64,000 nt of DNA, taken from contig OX463807.1 in the NCBI GenBank assembly GCA_949825045.1, forward strand, positions 33,376,749-33,440,748, written 5' to 3'. A program made the position numbers and the translations under genes. Origin of the DNA: Argyresthia goedartella. Lineage: Eukaryota; Arthropoda; Insecta; Lepidoptera; Argyresthiidae. Under the pieces are notes generated by a model, which was not told the DNA's origin, searched no databases, and was given only the letters and a program-made list of their open reading frames with translations. How positions within the stretch are numbered: the first letter of the stretch is position 1; the number at the start of each line of letters is the position of its first letter. This document shows positions 1 to 10,170 of the stretch, piece by piece.

Positions 1-470
1 TACTGACACCATATGGTAAATATGGGTATTTAAACTTTCCCGCCTCTGTTACAATAGTTGTTAATAAATGTGACTCTTCGTCTAATGGTGCTTGTATGTA
101 AGCTTGCCCTTATTTTAATGTGTCAAATATTTCTTCAATGTGTGGGAGTGGGAAGTGATCGACTTCTAAATGAGGATTCAATATCACTTTGTAGTTTCCA
201 CATAGCCTGACTGATCCGTCTTGTATCAAAATTGGGACTACTGGTGCACCTCATTGACTATACTTAACTGGTTCAATCCTTCCAGTGTCTATTAATCGAG
301 TAATTTCAGCCCTCACCTTTTCTTTTAGAGCAAATGGCGTACGCCGCACTGCTAGGTACTTCGGCTTAGCTTCTGGTTTTAATTTTAAATTAATTTCTTC
401 ACCTTTGAAGTCTCCCCAACCCGGATTGAATACCTCTGCGAACTTCTCCTTTATAATTAGTTCGGCTTCT
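1..470 (-). pseudogene. pol: Ty3/Gypsy reverse transcriptase fragment, cut by window edge
   Basis: Reading the minus strand from about 470 to 1 gives the start of a Ty3/Gypsy RT: a pre-RT stretch (AEVFNPGWGDFKG), then APVVPILIQDGSVRLCG and NPHLEVDHFPLPHIEE, the usual RT fingers-domain order. A TGA replaces the tryptophan codon normally present before GAPVV. The segment that should carry the first catalytic Asp region is missing, with a TAA at the junction. The sequence continues off the left edge (ends near LPYGVS). It is a dead copy, continuous with the gag remnant upstream on the same strand. Confidence 0.8.
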
Positions 471-1395
471 GGTGGGAATTGACTGCATAGAAATCATAAT
501 TGTTGAATAGGTCACCAATAGAAGGATCTTGCACCTCGTCTGTCACCTCGTCTGTTTGGGGTTTGGATATCTCATCTTCATACTCCAACAAGTAAGTGCG
601 GCGAACTCTAGGATTTCTTGGGCACATCTTTAAAAGGTGTCCTTGAACTCCACACTCGCTGTAATATTTTTTATTCAATCTGCAGTCCACCTTGATGTGA
701 TTTGTGTTCCCATAGCAGAAACACACTATGCCTTCTTTGGCTTTGTTCTTATTGTATTGTTTGTTGTTGAGTTTCGGTACAAAATTTGTTCTGGTCACAG
801 TTTTATGACTGGTGGAAGGTGATTTTTCAAAGAGAAAGATGTCGGATATCTGCAGTTCTCTTTTGTTGTCATGTTTTTCTGTAGTATGTGAAAGCGCAGC
901 TTCCACAGTTCTGGCTAATAAAATTGTTTCATCCAGCGTCATTTCAGTATTTCCTTTCAGTAGTTCGTACTTTATCTGCTTAGAGTAGGCACCATCAATC
1001 AATTTTTATTTTATTTGGTCGTCCAAATCTTTGAAGTTACATTTCCCACCTAACTTCCTTAGCGCTAATGCATAATCCTCTATCTTTTCTTTACATAACT
1101 GGTTCCTTCTCTTAAAATTAGTACGTTCGAGCATGGGTGACTATACCGTGGCATATTTGTTTCGAAGTATTTCACATAGATCCTTATATGAACACTGCAT
1201 GGGCTTCTTAGGCACGCACAAGTATGATATTGTTTCGAAAACTCTTAAGGTCAGCTTCGTCAACAGTAACGGCACTTTTTGACCTTCCTGAACATCATTT
1301 AAGATCATCAAGCACTCCAACTGCTGCTCATAAGCCTCATACTCGTTGTCTTTTCCATCAAAAGGTTGAATACTCGAAATGATAGTAGCCGCCAT
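457..1395 (-). pseudogene. gag: Ty3/Gypsy gag remnant
   Basis: Minus-strand Gag of a Ty3/Gypsy retrotransposon, the structural protein that packages element RNA. The N-terminal part (1141-1395, 84 residues) starts MAATIISSIQPFDG, a usual opening for insect Mag-like Gag. A frameshift and stops separate it from the C-terminal part (457-1002), which carries two zinc knuckles. Both knuckles are damaged: in each, one of the two leading cysteines is a tyrosine (codons tat and tac, one G-to-A step from Cys). The Gag frame ends shortly after the knuckles and no protease domain (DTG motif) follows before the RT region, so the protease appears deleted. Family assignment rests on Gag layout plus the RT-like sequence downstream on the same strand. 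Confidence 0.8.
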
Positions 1396-1692
1396 TTTTG
1401 TGTTTGTACTTGCCGTTTTCGTCTCAGTTTCAGTTTTATTGTACTTGCAATGATCACTCAGTATTTGTCGAAGCGTATTGACTGTGGCGTTCTCTTAGTA
1501 GGAAACACCACACTCAGCCAATTTTGTCTGCTGCTCTTTCTTTTTAAGTTTGTAAATCCAAGATGTTTTCCCTGGGTCCATTTACGTTTTTACCGCCTGC
1601 CATTACGAATGGTGCTCTGACGCCGCATGCTGATGCAATTTACTTTTCTTGAAAATAATGTTTAATTTCACAATTTTTCATTTGTAAACTTA

Positions 1693-1702
1693 TTCGTCGC
1701 CA
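1693..1702 (-). other. Candidate primer-binding site of the Gypsy element
   Basis: The minus strand reads TGGCGACGAA here. It begins one base after a CA dinucleotide that could end the 5' LTR (minus-strand LTR end near 1704). This resembles a tRNA-Ser-type primer site. It lies about 300 bp upstream of the gag start, where a PBS should be. The upstream LTR start was not resolved. Confidence 0.4.
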
Positions 1703-1703
1703 T

Positions 1704-1830
1704 TGTCGTATATAGTTTAGATACCCAAATAAAACACTGTAATTAATTAATACGTGTATTGGACATTGCCAAAAGCGTCCGACATCAGGCCGCAAGCTAT
1801 AGAAAGAGATAGATACATGTACTGTGTTCA
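1704..1830 (-). other. Candidate 5' LTR 3' part of the Gypsy element
   Basis: Sequence immediately upstream of the candidate primer-binding site, ending in CA on the minus strand. No second LTR copy is inside the window, so the boundary on the high-coordinate side is a guess. Confidence 0.25.
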
Positions 1831-2250
1831 TGTAGCTAATATTTATACGTAAGGTTCATGTATGCTATATTCCTTGACTATACCACAATGATCAACGTGT
1901 CAAAATAATAAGTAACTGATTATGGTTTGAGTTTAAAAAAAAGTAAATTTCCTTTTCTAGTGGTGATTCACGGCTGAATCTCGTACAGGAAAAGGAATCT
2001 CCAAGCTGCCCGTCAGAGAAGATAGCACAAAGAAACTCTACGGGGATGTACATTTTTGAATTTTACTATTTTTTATGTCACGATGTACAATATAAAATAT
2101 TACCTAATGTAATGACAATATTAAAACATCGTATCTATAATGGTCTATGCCAATTCCACCATCTGAGTCGTCGTCTAGTTTAGCGTTTCAGTGCAAGTTG
2201 TGAGTAATGCGACCGAAATATCAGGAAATTACGATGCGGTTCGAATTGCG

Positions 2251-2496
2251 GGTGATGGCGGCCCACTAATGCAATTTTGAACGTTAGAAAATCGTACTGT
2301 CAAGTTATACCATCATAGTAGTTGGTGTGAATACACCAATATCGTTAAAGAAATCTTTAACGATATTCGTGTATTCACACCAACTATTATGATGGTCTTT
2401 AACGATATTGGTGTATTCACACCAACTACTATGATGGTATAACTTGACAGTACGATTTTCTAACGTTCAAAATTGCATTAGTGGGCCGCCATCACC
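2251..2496. repeat. 101-bp perfect inverted repeat with 44-nt spacer
   Basis: Arms 2251-2351 and 2396-2496 are exact reverse complements over all 101 bases when compared by eye. The spacer (2352-2395) is itself a slightly changed partial copy of the right arm (an atctttaacgatatt... stretch through gatgg). The structure is therefore arm, partial arm copy, inverted arm. No ORF is present. It could be a foldback element, a young MITE or a template-switch product. Confidence 0.9.
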
Positions 2497-2505
2497 ACCA
2501 CCACC

Positions 2506-2545
2506 AATGAAATATCGTTAAAGAAATCTTTAACGATATTTCATT
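2506..2545. repeat. Perfect palindrome, 19-nt arms, 2-nt loop
   Basis: Arms read aatgaaatatcgttaaaga and its exact complement around a 2-nt centre. Its core (atatcgttaaaga/tctttaacgatat) is the same as the turn of the large inverted repeat just to the left, at 2339-2368. Confidence 0.9.
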
Positions 2546-3247
2546 TACTCAAGAATCTAGCTGTTGTTTTCATTAAATAATTTTGAATCTTTAACCATTT
2601 TAAAAATATTATCCGGCAACTTTGCTTCTAATACCAAGCATTTTGTGTAACTATTGCAATCCCGTAGGGTCATACTCATAAGTGTTACAATCCTGTGCGT
2701 GGTTCATGTGCTGCGCTGGAAAATCAGAGCTCCATACCATTTGTCCTTAATGTAATCATCTAACCTATGATATGCTTTATAACGGGTAATGTCTTTTTAA
2801 CAATGCCTTTAAATTTCTTCTCTGACAAATTAAGAAAGGGAGGCAGTTGCTCTCGTCTGATAAGAGATAAATCAAGTCCTCAACTCATAAGCCATACCAG
2901 GGAAAGACTAAAAAGTTTTATTTATTCTGCGGTTTGTCATCTTCACATGTGGTTTGGCAAAACAGAGAAGTGCCATGAGAATTGATGATTAAACGAACTC
3001 ACCTAAATTAAGGTTTGATCCCAATTGCACGAAGAGCTTTTTTCTCGATAAAAGCATAGGTATATTATCTAGTTTCACTCATAGGCTAGCCATTTCGCGC
3101 ACTTTATTTGGAGTAAAATAAGGTAGCTGAAAAAATCACAGCTCGCCCGTAACTCCCAAACGAAGCGCTGTCATTCAATTCGGAGATGTGCTGAGCTGTT
3201 TGATATTTCACGGGTTGTCTACAGAATACATCGAGGGCGGGAGGGAT

Positions 3248-3355
3248 GCTAATATCCTCAAACGAAGCTCTTCATTTAGTTGGCATCGAACTTTACTTCA
3301 GGTAAGTTCGTTTCATCATCAATTACACTTCAAGCTTTGTTTTCGATATTAGCGT
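3248..3355. repeat. DIRS-B internal complementary region
   Basis: The left half (3248-3321) is the complement of the DIRS-B left outer end (contains ggtaagttcgtttcatcatca). The right half (from 3322, attacacttcaagc) is the complement of its right outer end near 15840-15869. A junction of the two outer termini copied internally is the hallmark of DIRS elements, where it is thought to template circularisation. Confidence 0.7.
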
Positions 3356-3729
3356 TGGTGCACATTGCAGATATTGAGAGTTACACCAGGTATGTAATGT
3401 AGATAGATATTGAAATATCAGATGATTCAATAGGTATTCTTTATGTTTGGTGGTATAAAATAAAGTTTAATTAATAAACAAACAAATTATTTTACTAAGA
3501 AAATAACAAAACAAGTACATATTTATATGTATCAAATATTAATCTAACAATTTAATGTTATACCGATTCGGTTTAAAAGTATTTGTTCTTCTACAAAATT
3601 AATTGTTAATATAAATTCTGTATGTACATGTTTAGATATTTATGTGTTTATAATTATATCAAAAATATATGATTATGTATTTAATATGTTTCTGGCGAAT
3701 TCGTCATTTTTTAAAATATTATCTGTATT

Positions 3730-3967
3730 AATTTAATTATAATATTTAGCAAAAACAGGAGAGGTAGCCCTCCAGACTGCCGATTTCCTGTGATGACATT
3801 CAGATTAACTCCTACCTGATTGGCATGCCTTGGACGTGGCCGCACATCTGGTACTATGTGCAGTGAACACTTTCGTATTTGTACTGCTACTTTTTAGCGT
3901 ATCCCTTACCCACCATAAAGTTTGCGAGGTAACTTCTCGATATGGTTTTTAAATGAATTAAACAATG
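3730..3967 (-). pseudogene. DIRS-B tyrosine recombinase, C-terminal piece
   Basis: Minus-strand translation contains KPYREVTSQTLWWV followed by FTAHSTRCAATSKA. This is the HxxR box of a DIRS tyrosine recombinase and parallels KPYRAVGSKTL and SAHSTRHAATS in DIRS-A. A frameshift follows the box. The piece ends at the BEL insertion point at 3967/3968, whose CAATG target duplication lies inside this gene. The remaining recombinase sequence resumes beyond the BEL at 9999. Confidence 0.75.
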
Positions 3968-4512
3968 TGTTCGATTCCAAATCGATATTCGATCGATGGT
4001 TTCGGAACGGCCATTTTGAATTTGACGTTGCTGCCAACCTAGCAGTTTTTTGACAACTGACAGACGAAAAGCCCTCGCAATGTAACGCGTATTGATTAGG
4101 GCATTGAAATTAAATCGCAAGCCATCTGGAATTGTATTCGGGGTTCCCTCAGGATTGTCTAGATAGCTGAGTGTGTTGTGATTCCCCGAACCAGATAAAG
4201 TTCGCATTTACGTGGCCGATTGGTTTTTCCCACGTAACATAACCTGTGTTGGAACACTGTGCTCGTCGAAGCTGGCCTGCCAGCCATACCTGGTTGGCTG
4301 AAGAACCTGTCTACCAAGAAGAGCCTAGGGTGCACCCGGGCCTTGCAGACAGACAGGAGTTTGACGGGAACGAAGCACAGACCAGGTCAGATAGATTCAT
4401 AATTACTAGCTCGGTGAATCGCCGACGTTCACACTTCTTGGCATCTGATCGCTACGCTACCTCGTAGCTGATGGGCCCCTGCGAGGTCATTAGGTGCCGA
4501 GAAGCCTGAACA
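3968..4512 (+). repeat. BEL 5' LTR
   Basis: 545 bp, starts TGTTCGATTCC and ends GCCTGAACA. It is preceded by CAATG, the same 5 bp that follows the 3' LTR. One base difference from the 3' LTR was found when reading both through. Confidence 0.95.
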
Positions 4513-4515
4513 TTT

Positions 4516-4532
4516 TGGTAGCAAGAGCGTGG
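4516..4532 (+). other. BEL primer-binding site
   Basis: TGGTAGCAAGAGCGTGG starts three bases after the 5' LTR. BEL/Pao elements commonly carry a TGGTAGCAGAGC-type site here; this one has an extra A. Confidence 0.7.
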
Positions 4533-5127
4533 TTTCCTGAGATTTGCAGCCGTCAAGGGCTCCAGGAACCCACGATTTGGGACTATCAATCTGTAGGTAT
4601 AGGCGGTTATTAGCTAACTTGGTGTTGTTCCTGTATCCACATAGATTGGTAGTATTGTAAGCTATAAGTCTATTGCTGGTAGTAGACAGACAGATATTAC
4701 AGTTTTCCCTAAATGACCAGTTGTACTGAGATGTGACTCAGAATTGTAGGTACTCAACTTAGGTACATTGTAGGTGAATTGAAATTTGCATTGAAGTACC
4801 AGTTAGTCAATCTATTAGAGGTCTAGTAATGCTAATGAATGTTTGGTTAACATAGGTAGTTACATCTATTGATAGCAGGCTATTACATTGTTTTCAGTTT
4901 ATAGCAATTTATAACTTGAACTAATATTGACTATCTGTGTGTGTTATAATGATATAGGGAAACTAAATTGTATTACAGAATTTATATAGATATAAAACTC
5001 GGTTCCTATTGTTTAAGGAAATCAGCATTGTTTAAGTTGTGGTTTAGGGTTCCCTCGTTTGGATTATAGACTGGAGGGTCCAATAAAATTGAGTTACTGC
5101 AAATTGTGAGTAAGTATCGTTCCGATC

Positions 5128-7035
5128 ATGTCGTTATCTGAAATCCAGAAGGGTGTTTCTAAGGAACTCAGATGGTTTTCCTCCGCACACGGTCTGATAG
5201 ACCGTTTAGATAGGCATGATGTGGTATTGGAGCGGTCTATGGACGTTAAGGAACTTTACAACAGGGTGCTCGAATTGTCCGCGCAGGCGGAATCAGTTGA
5301 TGGTTGCGCACCTGACAGGCTGTCACGGTTGCTAGGGGATGTCGACCAATGTATGGAGATGGCAGCTGCTATCACGCAGAAGGCTGCGGACATACGTAGA
5401 CAGCGCGAGCCCAGCCATGGTGGTGACATTGAAGCACCTCTGCCGCTTCAGGGTTCGGGGTCCAGGTTACCTGCCATAACTATGCCTACCTTTGACGGAG
5501 TGTCCGGTGAATGGATGAGCTTCATCAATCTGTTCGACAGTTTGGTGCACATGCGATCGGACATTACCAAGTCTGTCAAGATGGCTCAGCTGGTGGCAGC
5601 ATTGAGGGGTGAGCCTAGGGAGCTGGTCGCTCATTTGACAGTTACGGAGGGTAACTATGAAACGGCCAGACAATTGTTGGTCAGACGTTACCATAACAAA
5701 CGGAGGCTGGCCGATGCCCAACTGAACCGTTTGTTTAGTATCCCGGTTGTGAACAAGGTCGGGGCCATACAGACGGAGGTTTTGAACCCGTTGTTGTCCG
5801 TCACCAAGGCCCTAGAGAATCTTGGACTTCCGGTTGGTGAATGGTCGTACCTACTGCTGTACATTGTACTTTCCCGCCTACCCGCTGACGTGCAGACTCG
5901 TTTCGAACAGTCTCACGGGAGGTCGGCCGAGGACCTGCCCGCCTTCTCCGACTTGGTCGGATTCTTGGAAGAGGAGGCTCGACGGGCAGAGAATTTGGGG
6001 TTGACGGTCACCCATCCTTCGGAGCCACAGAGAGCTGCCGGGAGCGCTGTGAGTAGGGGCTCTCCGACGAGGAAGGACCGCACCAACCGGCAGTCATATG
6101 GGACTGTGAGTGCATTGACCCCACATAGTGAGACCTGCCCATGTTGTAGGCAGATTGGCCATGCTGTGGCCAATTGCAATAAGTTCGGGGAACTTAGGGT
6201 TCAGGGACGGCGCCGGATGGCCAAGCAGCGGAGCTGGTGTTTCCTGTGCCTCGGGCCACACATGGCTAGGTACTGCACGCGCACAAAAATGTGCGGATAT
6301 TGTGGTGGGGCCCACAACAATCTGTTGTGCATGAACCGGTCCGGCCAACAGCCTCCACAGGGCCGTATCCAGGGTGACACGGCATGGGGCCCTGAGAATT
6401 CGTTTGCGACTCGGAGCGCAACTCAGGAGCCAACGTCCCCACGTCCACAGGGCCGTACCCAGGGTGATACGGAATGGGGCCCTGAGAATTCGTTTGCGAC
6501 TTGGAGCGCAACTCAGGGGCCAATGTCCCCACGTGCACAGGGCGGTACTAGGGTGCAGGGCCGCACTCAGGGTCATCACATGGGGGCCCCTGAGTTTTCG
6601 GTTGCGACTCAGCATCCGACTCAGCGGGCAATGGGGCCACAAGCACGCAGCCACCCAGGGGTGCAGGGCCGCACTCAGGGTCATCACATGGGGGGCCCTG
6701 AGTTTTCGGTTGCGACTCAGCATCCGACTCAACGGGCAATGGGGCCACAAGCACGCGGCCACCCAGGGGTGCAGGGCCGCACTCAGGGTCATCACATGGG
6801 GGGCCCTGAGTTTTCGGTTGCGACTCAGCATCCGACTCAGCGGGACATTGGGTATGTTGAGCAGGCCGTAACGGGCGGGTGGCATGGGACACCTTCGAGC
6901 TATGCGGATGCGGTTCGGACGCCGCCTCACGCCCCGCTCGTCGCCTCGTCCTCGTCGGTCGCATGTGATGTCCCCCTCGCTCATGGAGCGGCCACGGTTG
7001 AATTCACGCCCACCCCCCTTCGGGGGGCGTCGTAG
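5128..7035 (+). CDS. gag: BEL/Pao Gag polyprotein, 635 aa, apparently intact
   Basis: Nucleocapsid/capsid polyprotein of the BEL element, acting in cytoplasmic particles that package the RNA. The first ATG of the long frame is used (MSLSEIQKG). An N-terminal helical region is followed near residues 120-280 by the capsid-type block with LPAITMPTFDGVSGEW, typical of BEL Gag. Three zinc knuckles lie around residues 338-395: CPCCRQIGHAVANC, CFLCLGPHMARYC and CGYCGGAHNNLLC, the last two with the shortened C-x2-C-x3-H-x4-C spacing. After them comes a Gln/Gly/Pro-rich region built of five tandem units (see repeat at 6358-6850). The frame stops at 7033-7035; pol lies in another frame and opens only after a stop at 7142-7144. 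Confidence 0.9.
   Translation: MSLSEIQKGVSKELRWFSSAHGLIDRLDRHDVVLERSMDVKELYNRVLELSAQAESVDGCAPDRLSRLLGDVDQCMEMAAAITQKAADIRRQREPSHGGDIEAPLPLQGSGSRLPAITMPTFDGVSGEWMSFINLFDSLVHMRSDITKSVKMAQLVAALRGEPRELVAHLTVTEGNYETARQLLVRRYHNKRRLADAQLNRLFSIPVVNKVGAIQTEVLNPLLSVTKALENLGLPVGEWSYLLLYIVLSRLPADVQTRFEQSHGRSAEDLPAFSDLVGFLEEEARRAENLGLTVTHPSEPQRAAGSAVSRGSPTRKDRTNRQSYGTVSALTPHSETCPCCRQIGHAVANCNKFGELRVQGRRRMAKQRSWCFLCLGPHMARYCTRTKMCGYCGGAHNNLLCMNRSGQQPPQGRIQGDTAWGPENSFATRSATQEPTSPRPQGRTQGDTEWGPENSFATWSATQGPMSPRAQGGTRVQGRTQGHHMGAPEFSVATQHPTQRAMGPQARSHPGVQGRTQGHHMGGPEFSVATQHPTQRAMGPQARGHPGVQGRTQGHHMGGPEFSVATQHPTQRDIGYVEQAVTGGWHGTPSSYADAVRTPPHAPLVASSSSVACDVPLAHGAATVEFTPTPLRGAS
6358..6850 (+). repeat. Tandem repeats inside BEL gag: 2 x 90 bp then 3 x 108 bp
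   Basis: Units start at 6358, 6448 (90-bp spacing, 30 codons) and 6553, 6661, 6769 (108-bp spacing, 36 codons, the last partial). Both periods are multiples of three, so the frame is kept. The two unit types share a core (QGR-TQG ... GPE-S-AT) and so probably share an origin. Confidence 0.95.
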
Positions 7036-7144
7036 GGTGGCAATGGAACCGGCGCGTGGGCCATTTGTACAATGGGACCCTCTGGCGTATAGCTGCCTAC
7101 CTGATCGGTTACAGGCACAGCGGGGCCCCGGAGGCCCTCGCTAG

Positions 7145-9421
7145 GAATTTGCGGCCCAACAATTTGTTGCCCCCCAACCGGAGACGGTGGTGTTACCGAT
7201 CGCCTCTGTGCTTGTTTGGGATTTGGCGGGCAACCCAACATACGTTCGCGCCCTATTAGATTCTGGAGCTCAGGGCTGCATTGTATCGAATGATTTAGCA
7301 AAATGGTTGGGCCTCAATATAAATAATGTATCGCTGCCGAGGAAATTGGTCCCTGCTGGGGATTACAGGGCAACCCTTCACGGGTTTTGTGATGCCTCTG
7401 AACGAGGGTTTGCGGCAGCGGTTTATTTGCGAACCGTCACCTCCACCGGGGAGGTCGACGTGCGTTTGGTTTTGGCAAAAACCAAGGTAGCGCCTATTCG
7501 GACAAGGATGACGATTCCAAAACTGGAACTGTCCGGGGCTGCTCTTTTGACCAAACTTTTGAATCACACTCTAACAGTGTTGCGTGGGTCAGTGGTTTTG
7601 GAGGATACGGTGTACGCGTGGACGGACAGCCAGATTGTTTTGTGCTGGCTGAAGGCTTCGGTCCATAACTTAGAGGTTTTTGTTGCGAACCGTGTCTCCC
7701 AGATTGAGTCGTCTGAGGTCCCACTGACCTGGAGGCATGTACCAGGAGAATTGAACCCGTCTGATTGTGCATCCAGGGGATGTCGGGCTCCTGAACTCGT
7801 TAGACACCATTTGTGGTGGGGACCACCCTGGCTTGCCAGGAGAGAATCGGACTGGCCCCACAGCCATGTAGTAGTATCTTCGGATCATGGCCCCAGAGCG
7901 GCCGTGCATGTTACCCAGAAGGCTGAGGACCCTGACGCCGGGTTTCTGCTGGACCGGTATAGCTCACTTGACAAGTTGATAAACGTGTCCACTTGGATTA
8001 GGAGATTCGCTCGAAATTGTCGTACTCCTCGCGATCAGCGAACGTTGAACCCTATTCTGACTCCGGCAGAGCGAAACGAGTCGCTACTGAATTTGGTCCG
8101 GTTGGTACAGTCCTCGAAGTTTGGGGCAGAATTGGAGATTATACGAAGTGGACGTTCGAAATTGAAGGGAGCCGTCGCGCGTCTCAACCCCTTTGTTGAT
8201 TCGACCGGGTTACTTCGGGTAGGAGGAAGATTGCGCAATGCGAATCTGTCGTATTCGGCTCGTCACCCACTTCTGCTCCCCAAGGGGGGACAGTTAGTTG
8301 AATTGCTGGTGACTGATCGTCATATTAAAAACGCGCATGCCGGCTGTAACGCGTTGTTGGCCACGCTCCAGCGGGAGTTTTGGATCTTATCTGCCCGCCG
8401 TGTCATACGGAACATCGTGTTTCGGTGCATGCCTTGTTATCGACTTAAGGCTGCCACGATGCAACCTCTCATGGGGGACTTGCCCCCTGATCGTGTGAAT
8501 GAGGTCAGACCGTTTTCAGGTGTTGGTACGGATTTTGCCGGACCGTTTATGGTGAAGAGTTCACGATTGCGTACCGCTAAGCAATACAAGGCGTACCTAT
8601 GTGTGTTTGTTTGTTTATCCACCAAGGCGGTACATCTCGAGCTCGTTGCTGATCTCTCGACAGAGGCTTTCATTGCTTGTTTGGATAGGTTTGTTTCTCG
8701 AAGGGGACTTCCAACTTTGATCCGCTCTGATAACGGCACTAACTACGTCGGTGCGGAACGATACTTACGAGAGATAGTCAACTTTTTGAATGTAAATAAA
8801 GTGGATATTGGAACGGCCCTCTCCCGTCGGGGTATACAGTAGACCTTCAGCCCACCGAGTTGCCCCCACTGGGGTGGGATTTTTGAGGCCGTAGTTAAGT
8901 CAGCTAAGACGCACTTGGGGCGTATAGTAGGTCAGACCGCGCTGACTTTTGAGGAGCTCGCGACATTGTTTTGTAAGATCGAGGCCGTTCTCAATTCGCG
9001 ACCGTTGTGTCCGCTCAGCTCGGATCCAAATGACCTGGAGGCTCTGACCCTAGGCCATTTCTTGATAGGACAGCCACTTAACGCGTTGCCCGAGCACCCC
9101 TTCGAGGGAGTGAAATTGTATCGGTTGTCAAGGTATCAGATGTTGCAGCAATTTACTCAGAATTTCTGGAAGCGTTGGTCGCTCGAGTATCTGCATATCT
9201 TACAACAGCGCCTTAAGTGGACTGACAAAACCAGCCCCCCTAGTGTTGGTGACCTCGTTCTGGTTAAGGATGCTAACCTACCGCCACTACGTTGGCGCAG
9301 GGGGCGCATTGTTAACTTGTTCCCTGGCAAGGACGGGACCCCCCGGTCTGCAGAGGTTCTAGTAGGAGGCTCGGTTCTAAAACGAGGGGTAGCAACGTTG
9401 TCTCGGCTGCCCGTAGATTAG
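7145..9421 (+). pseudogene. pol: BEL/Pao Pol: protease, RNase H and integrase; RT missing
   Basis: One frame (frame 2) from 7145 to the TAG at 8840-8842, then on to 9421. Protease: LLDSGAQGCIV around 7256. Within about 30 residues the sequence becomes RNase H (LHGFCDASERG, then AWTDSQIVLCWL), so the whole RT domain between them is lost. Integrase: zinc-binding region with HIKNAHAGCNALL and CMPCYRLK, then the catalytic core with GTDFAGP, RSDNGTNY and GGIFEAVVK giving D, D and E. The TAG stands where relatives have Trp, between the second Asp and the Glu. The tail VGDLVLVKDANLPPLRW is the usual BEL C-terminus. Gag and Pol frames do not overlap, so Pol is not expected to be made. Confidence 0.9.
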
Positions 9422-9453
9422 GGGACAGGTGGGTGCCTGTCCGGGCGGGTGAT
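9421..9453 (+). other. BEL purine-rich region before 3' LTR
   Basis: Between the pol stop and the 3' LTR there are only about 33 bases, G-rich (ggggacaggtggg and cgggcgggtgat), where the polypurine tract for plus-strand priming should lie. Confidence 0.5.
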
Positions 9454-9998
9454 TGTTCGATTCCAAATCGATATTCGATCGATGGTTTCGGAACGGCCAT
9501 TTTGAATTTGACGTTGCTGCCAACCTAGCAGTTTTTTGACAACTGACAGACGAAAAGCCCTCGCAATGTAACGCGTATTGATTAGGGCATTGAAATTAAA
9601 TCGCAAGCCATCTGGAATTGTATTCGGGGTTCCCTCAGGATTGTCTAGATAGCTGAGTGTGTTGTGATTCCCCGAACCAGATAAAGTTCGCATTTACGTG
9701 GCCGATTGGTTTTTCCCACGTAACATAACCTGTGTTGGAACACTGTGCTCGTCGAAGCTGGCCTGCCAGCCATACCTGGTTGGCTGAAGAACCTGTCTAC
9801 CAAGAAGAGCCTAGGGTGCACCCGGGCCTTGCAGAGAGACAGGAGTTTGACGGGAACGAAGCACAGACCAGGTCAGATAGATTCATAATTACTAGCTCGG
9901 TGAATCGCCGACGTTCACACTTCTTGGCATCTGATCGCTACGCTACCTCGTAGCTGATGGGCCCCTGCGAGGTCATTAGGTGCCGAGAAGCCTGAACA
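9454..9998 (+). repeat. BEL 3' LTR
   Basis: 545 bp, same termini as the 5' LTR (TGTTCG...GAACA), followed by the target duplication CAATG at 9999-10003. Confidence 0.95.
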
Positions 9999-10095
9999 CA
10001 ATGATTGCTGACTTTGTTGTAATTGTCTTTGTGATTTGTGGCTTCTGGTCAAAATAAGAGAATACTGGTTGGATAGATCCCATACTATAATGGTA
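9999..10095 (-). pseudogene. DIRS-B tyrosine recombinase, middle piece
   Basis: Just right of the BEL 3' LTR the minus strand reads SIQPVFSYFDQKPQI. This parallels ASQPILSIPFFDERPEI of the DIRS-A recombinase, the region between its N-terminal part and the HxxR box. It shows the recombinase continuing across the BEL insertion. Confidence 0.6.
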
Positions 10096-10104
10096 CACGA
10101 GAGT

Positions 10105-10170
10105 CAGTACATTTGATACTTCATTTTGCGTGACAGAGGGCTAGCCCATCGCCGCGCTGTTTTGAATACG
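10105..10170 (-). repeat. SINE body fragment
   Basis: cattttgcgtgacagagggc and tagcccatcgccgc match, in reverse orientation, the body of the SINE at 47187-47465 (ggcgatgggcttgcc ... gtcacgcaaaatgg). Confidence 0.6.

Larger units (their letters stand above)
3968..9998 (+). mobile_element. BEL/Pao LTR retrotransposon, RT-deleted, recent insertion
   Basis: It has two 545-bp LTRs (3968-4512 and 9454-9998) that differ at one visible base (cagacag vs cagagag), a 5-bp TSD CAATG on both sides, a PBS, a long intact gag and a pol with protease, RNase H and integrase. Pol passes directly from protease to RNase H, so the reverse transcriptase domain is absent. Pol also has one in-frame TAG in integrase. 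The near-identical LTRs indicate a young copy that must have been copied with RT supplied by another element. It sits in the recombinase gene of DIRS-B. Confidence 0.93.

Noticed and set aside
3887..4207. Minus-strand 106-codon ORF, near-copy at 9418-9693
   Set aside because: It is the antisense of the BEL LTR, so it appears twice only because the LTR does; its end runs into DIRS-B sequence.
6094..6984. Long antisense ORFs (up to 296 codons) opposite BEL gag
   Set aside because: They mirror the in-frame tandem repeats of gag; repetition keeps all frames open. No independent protein signature.
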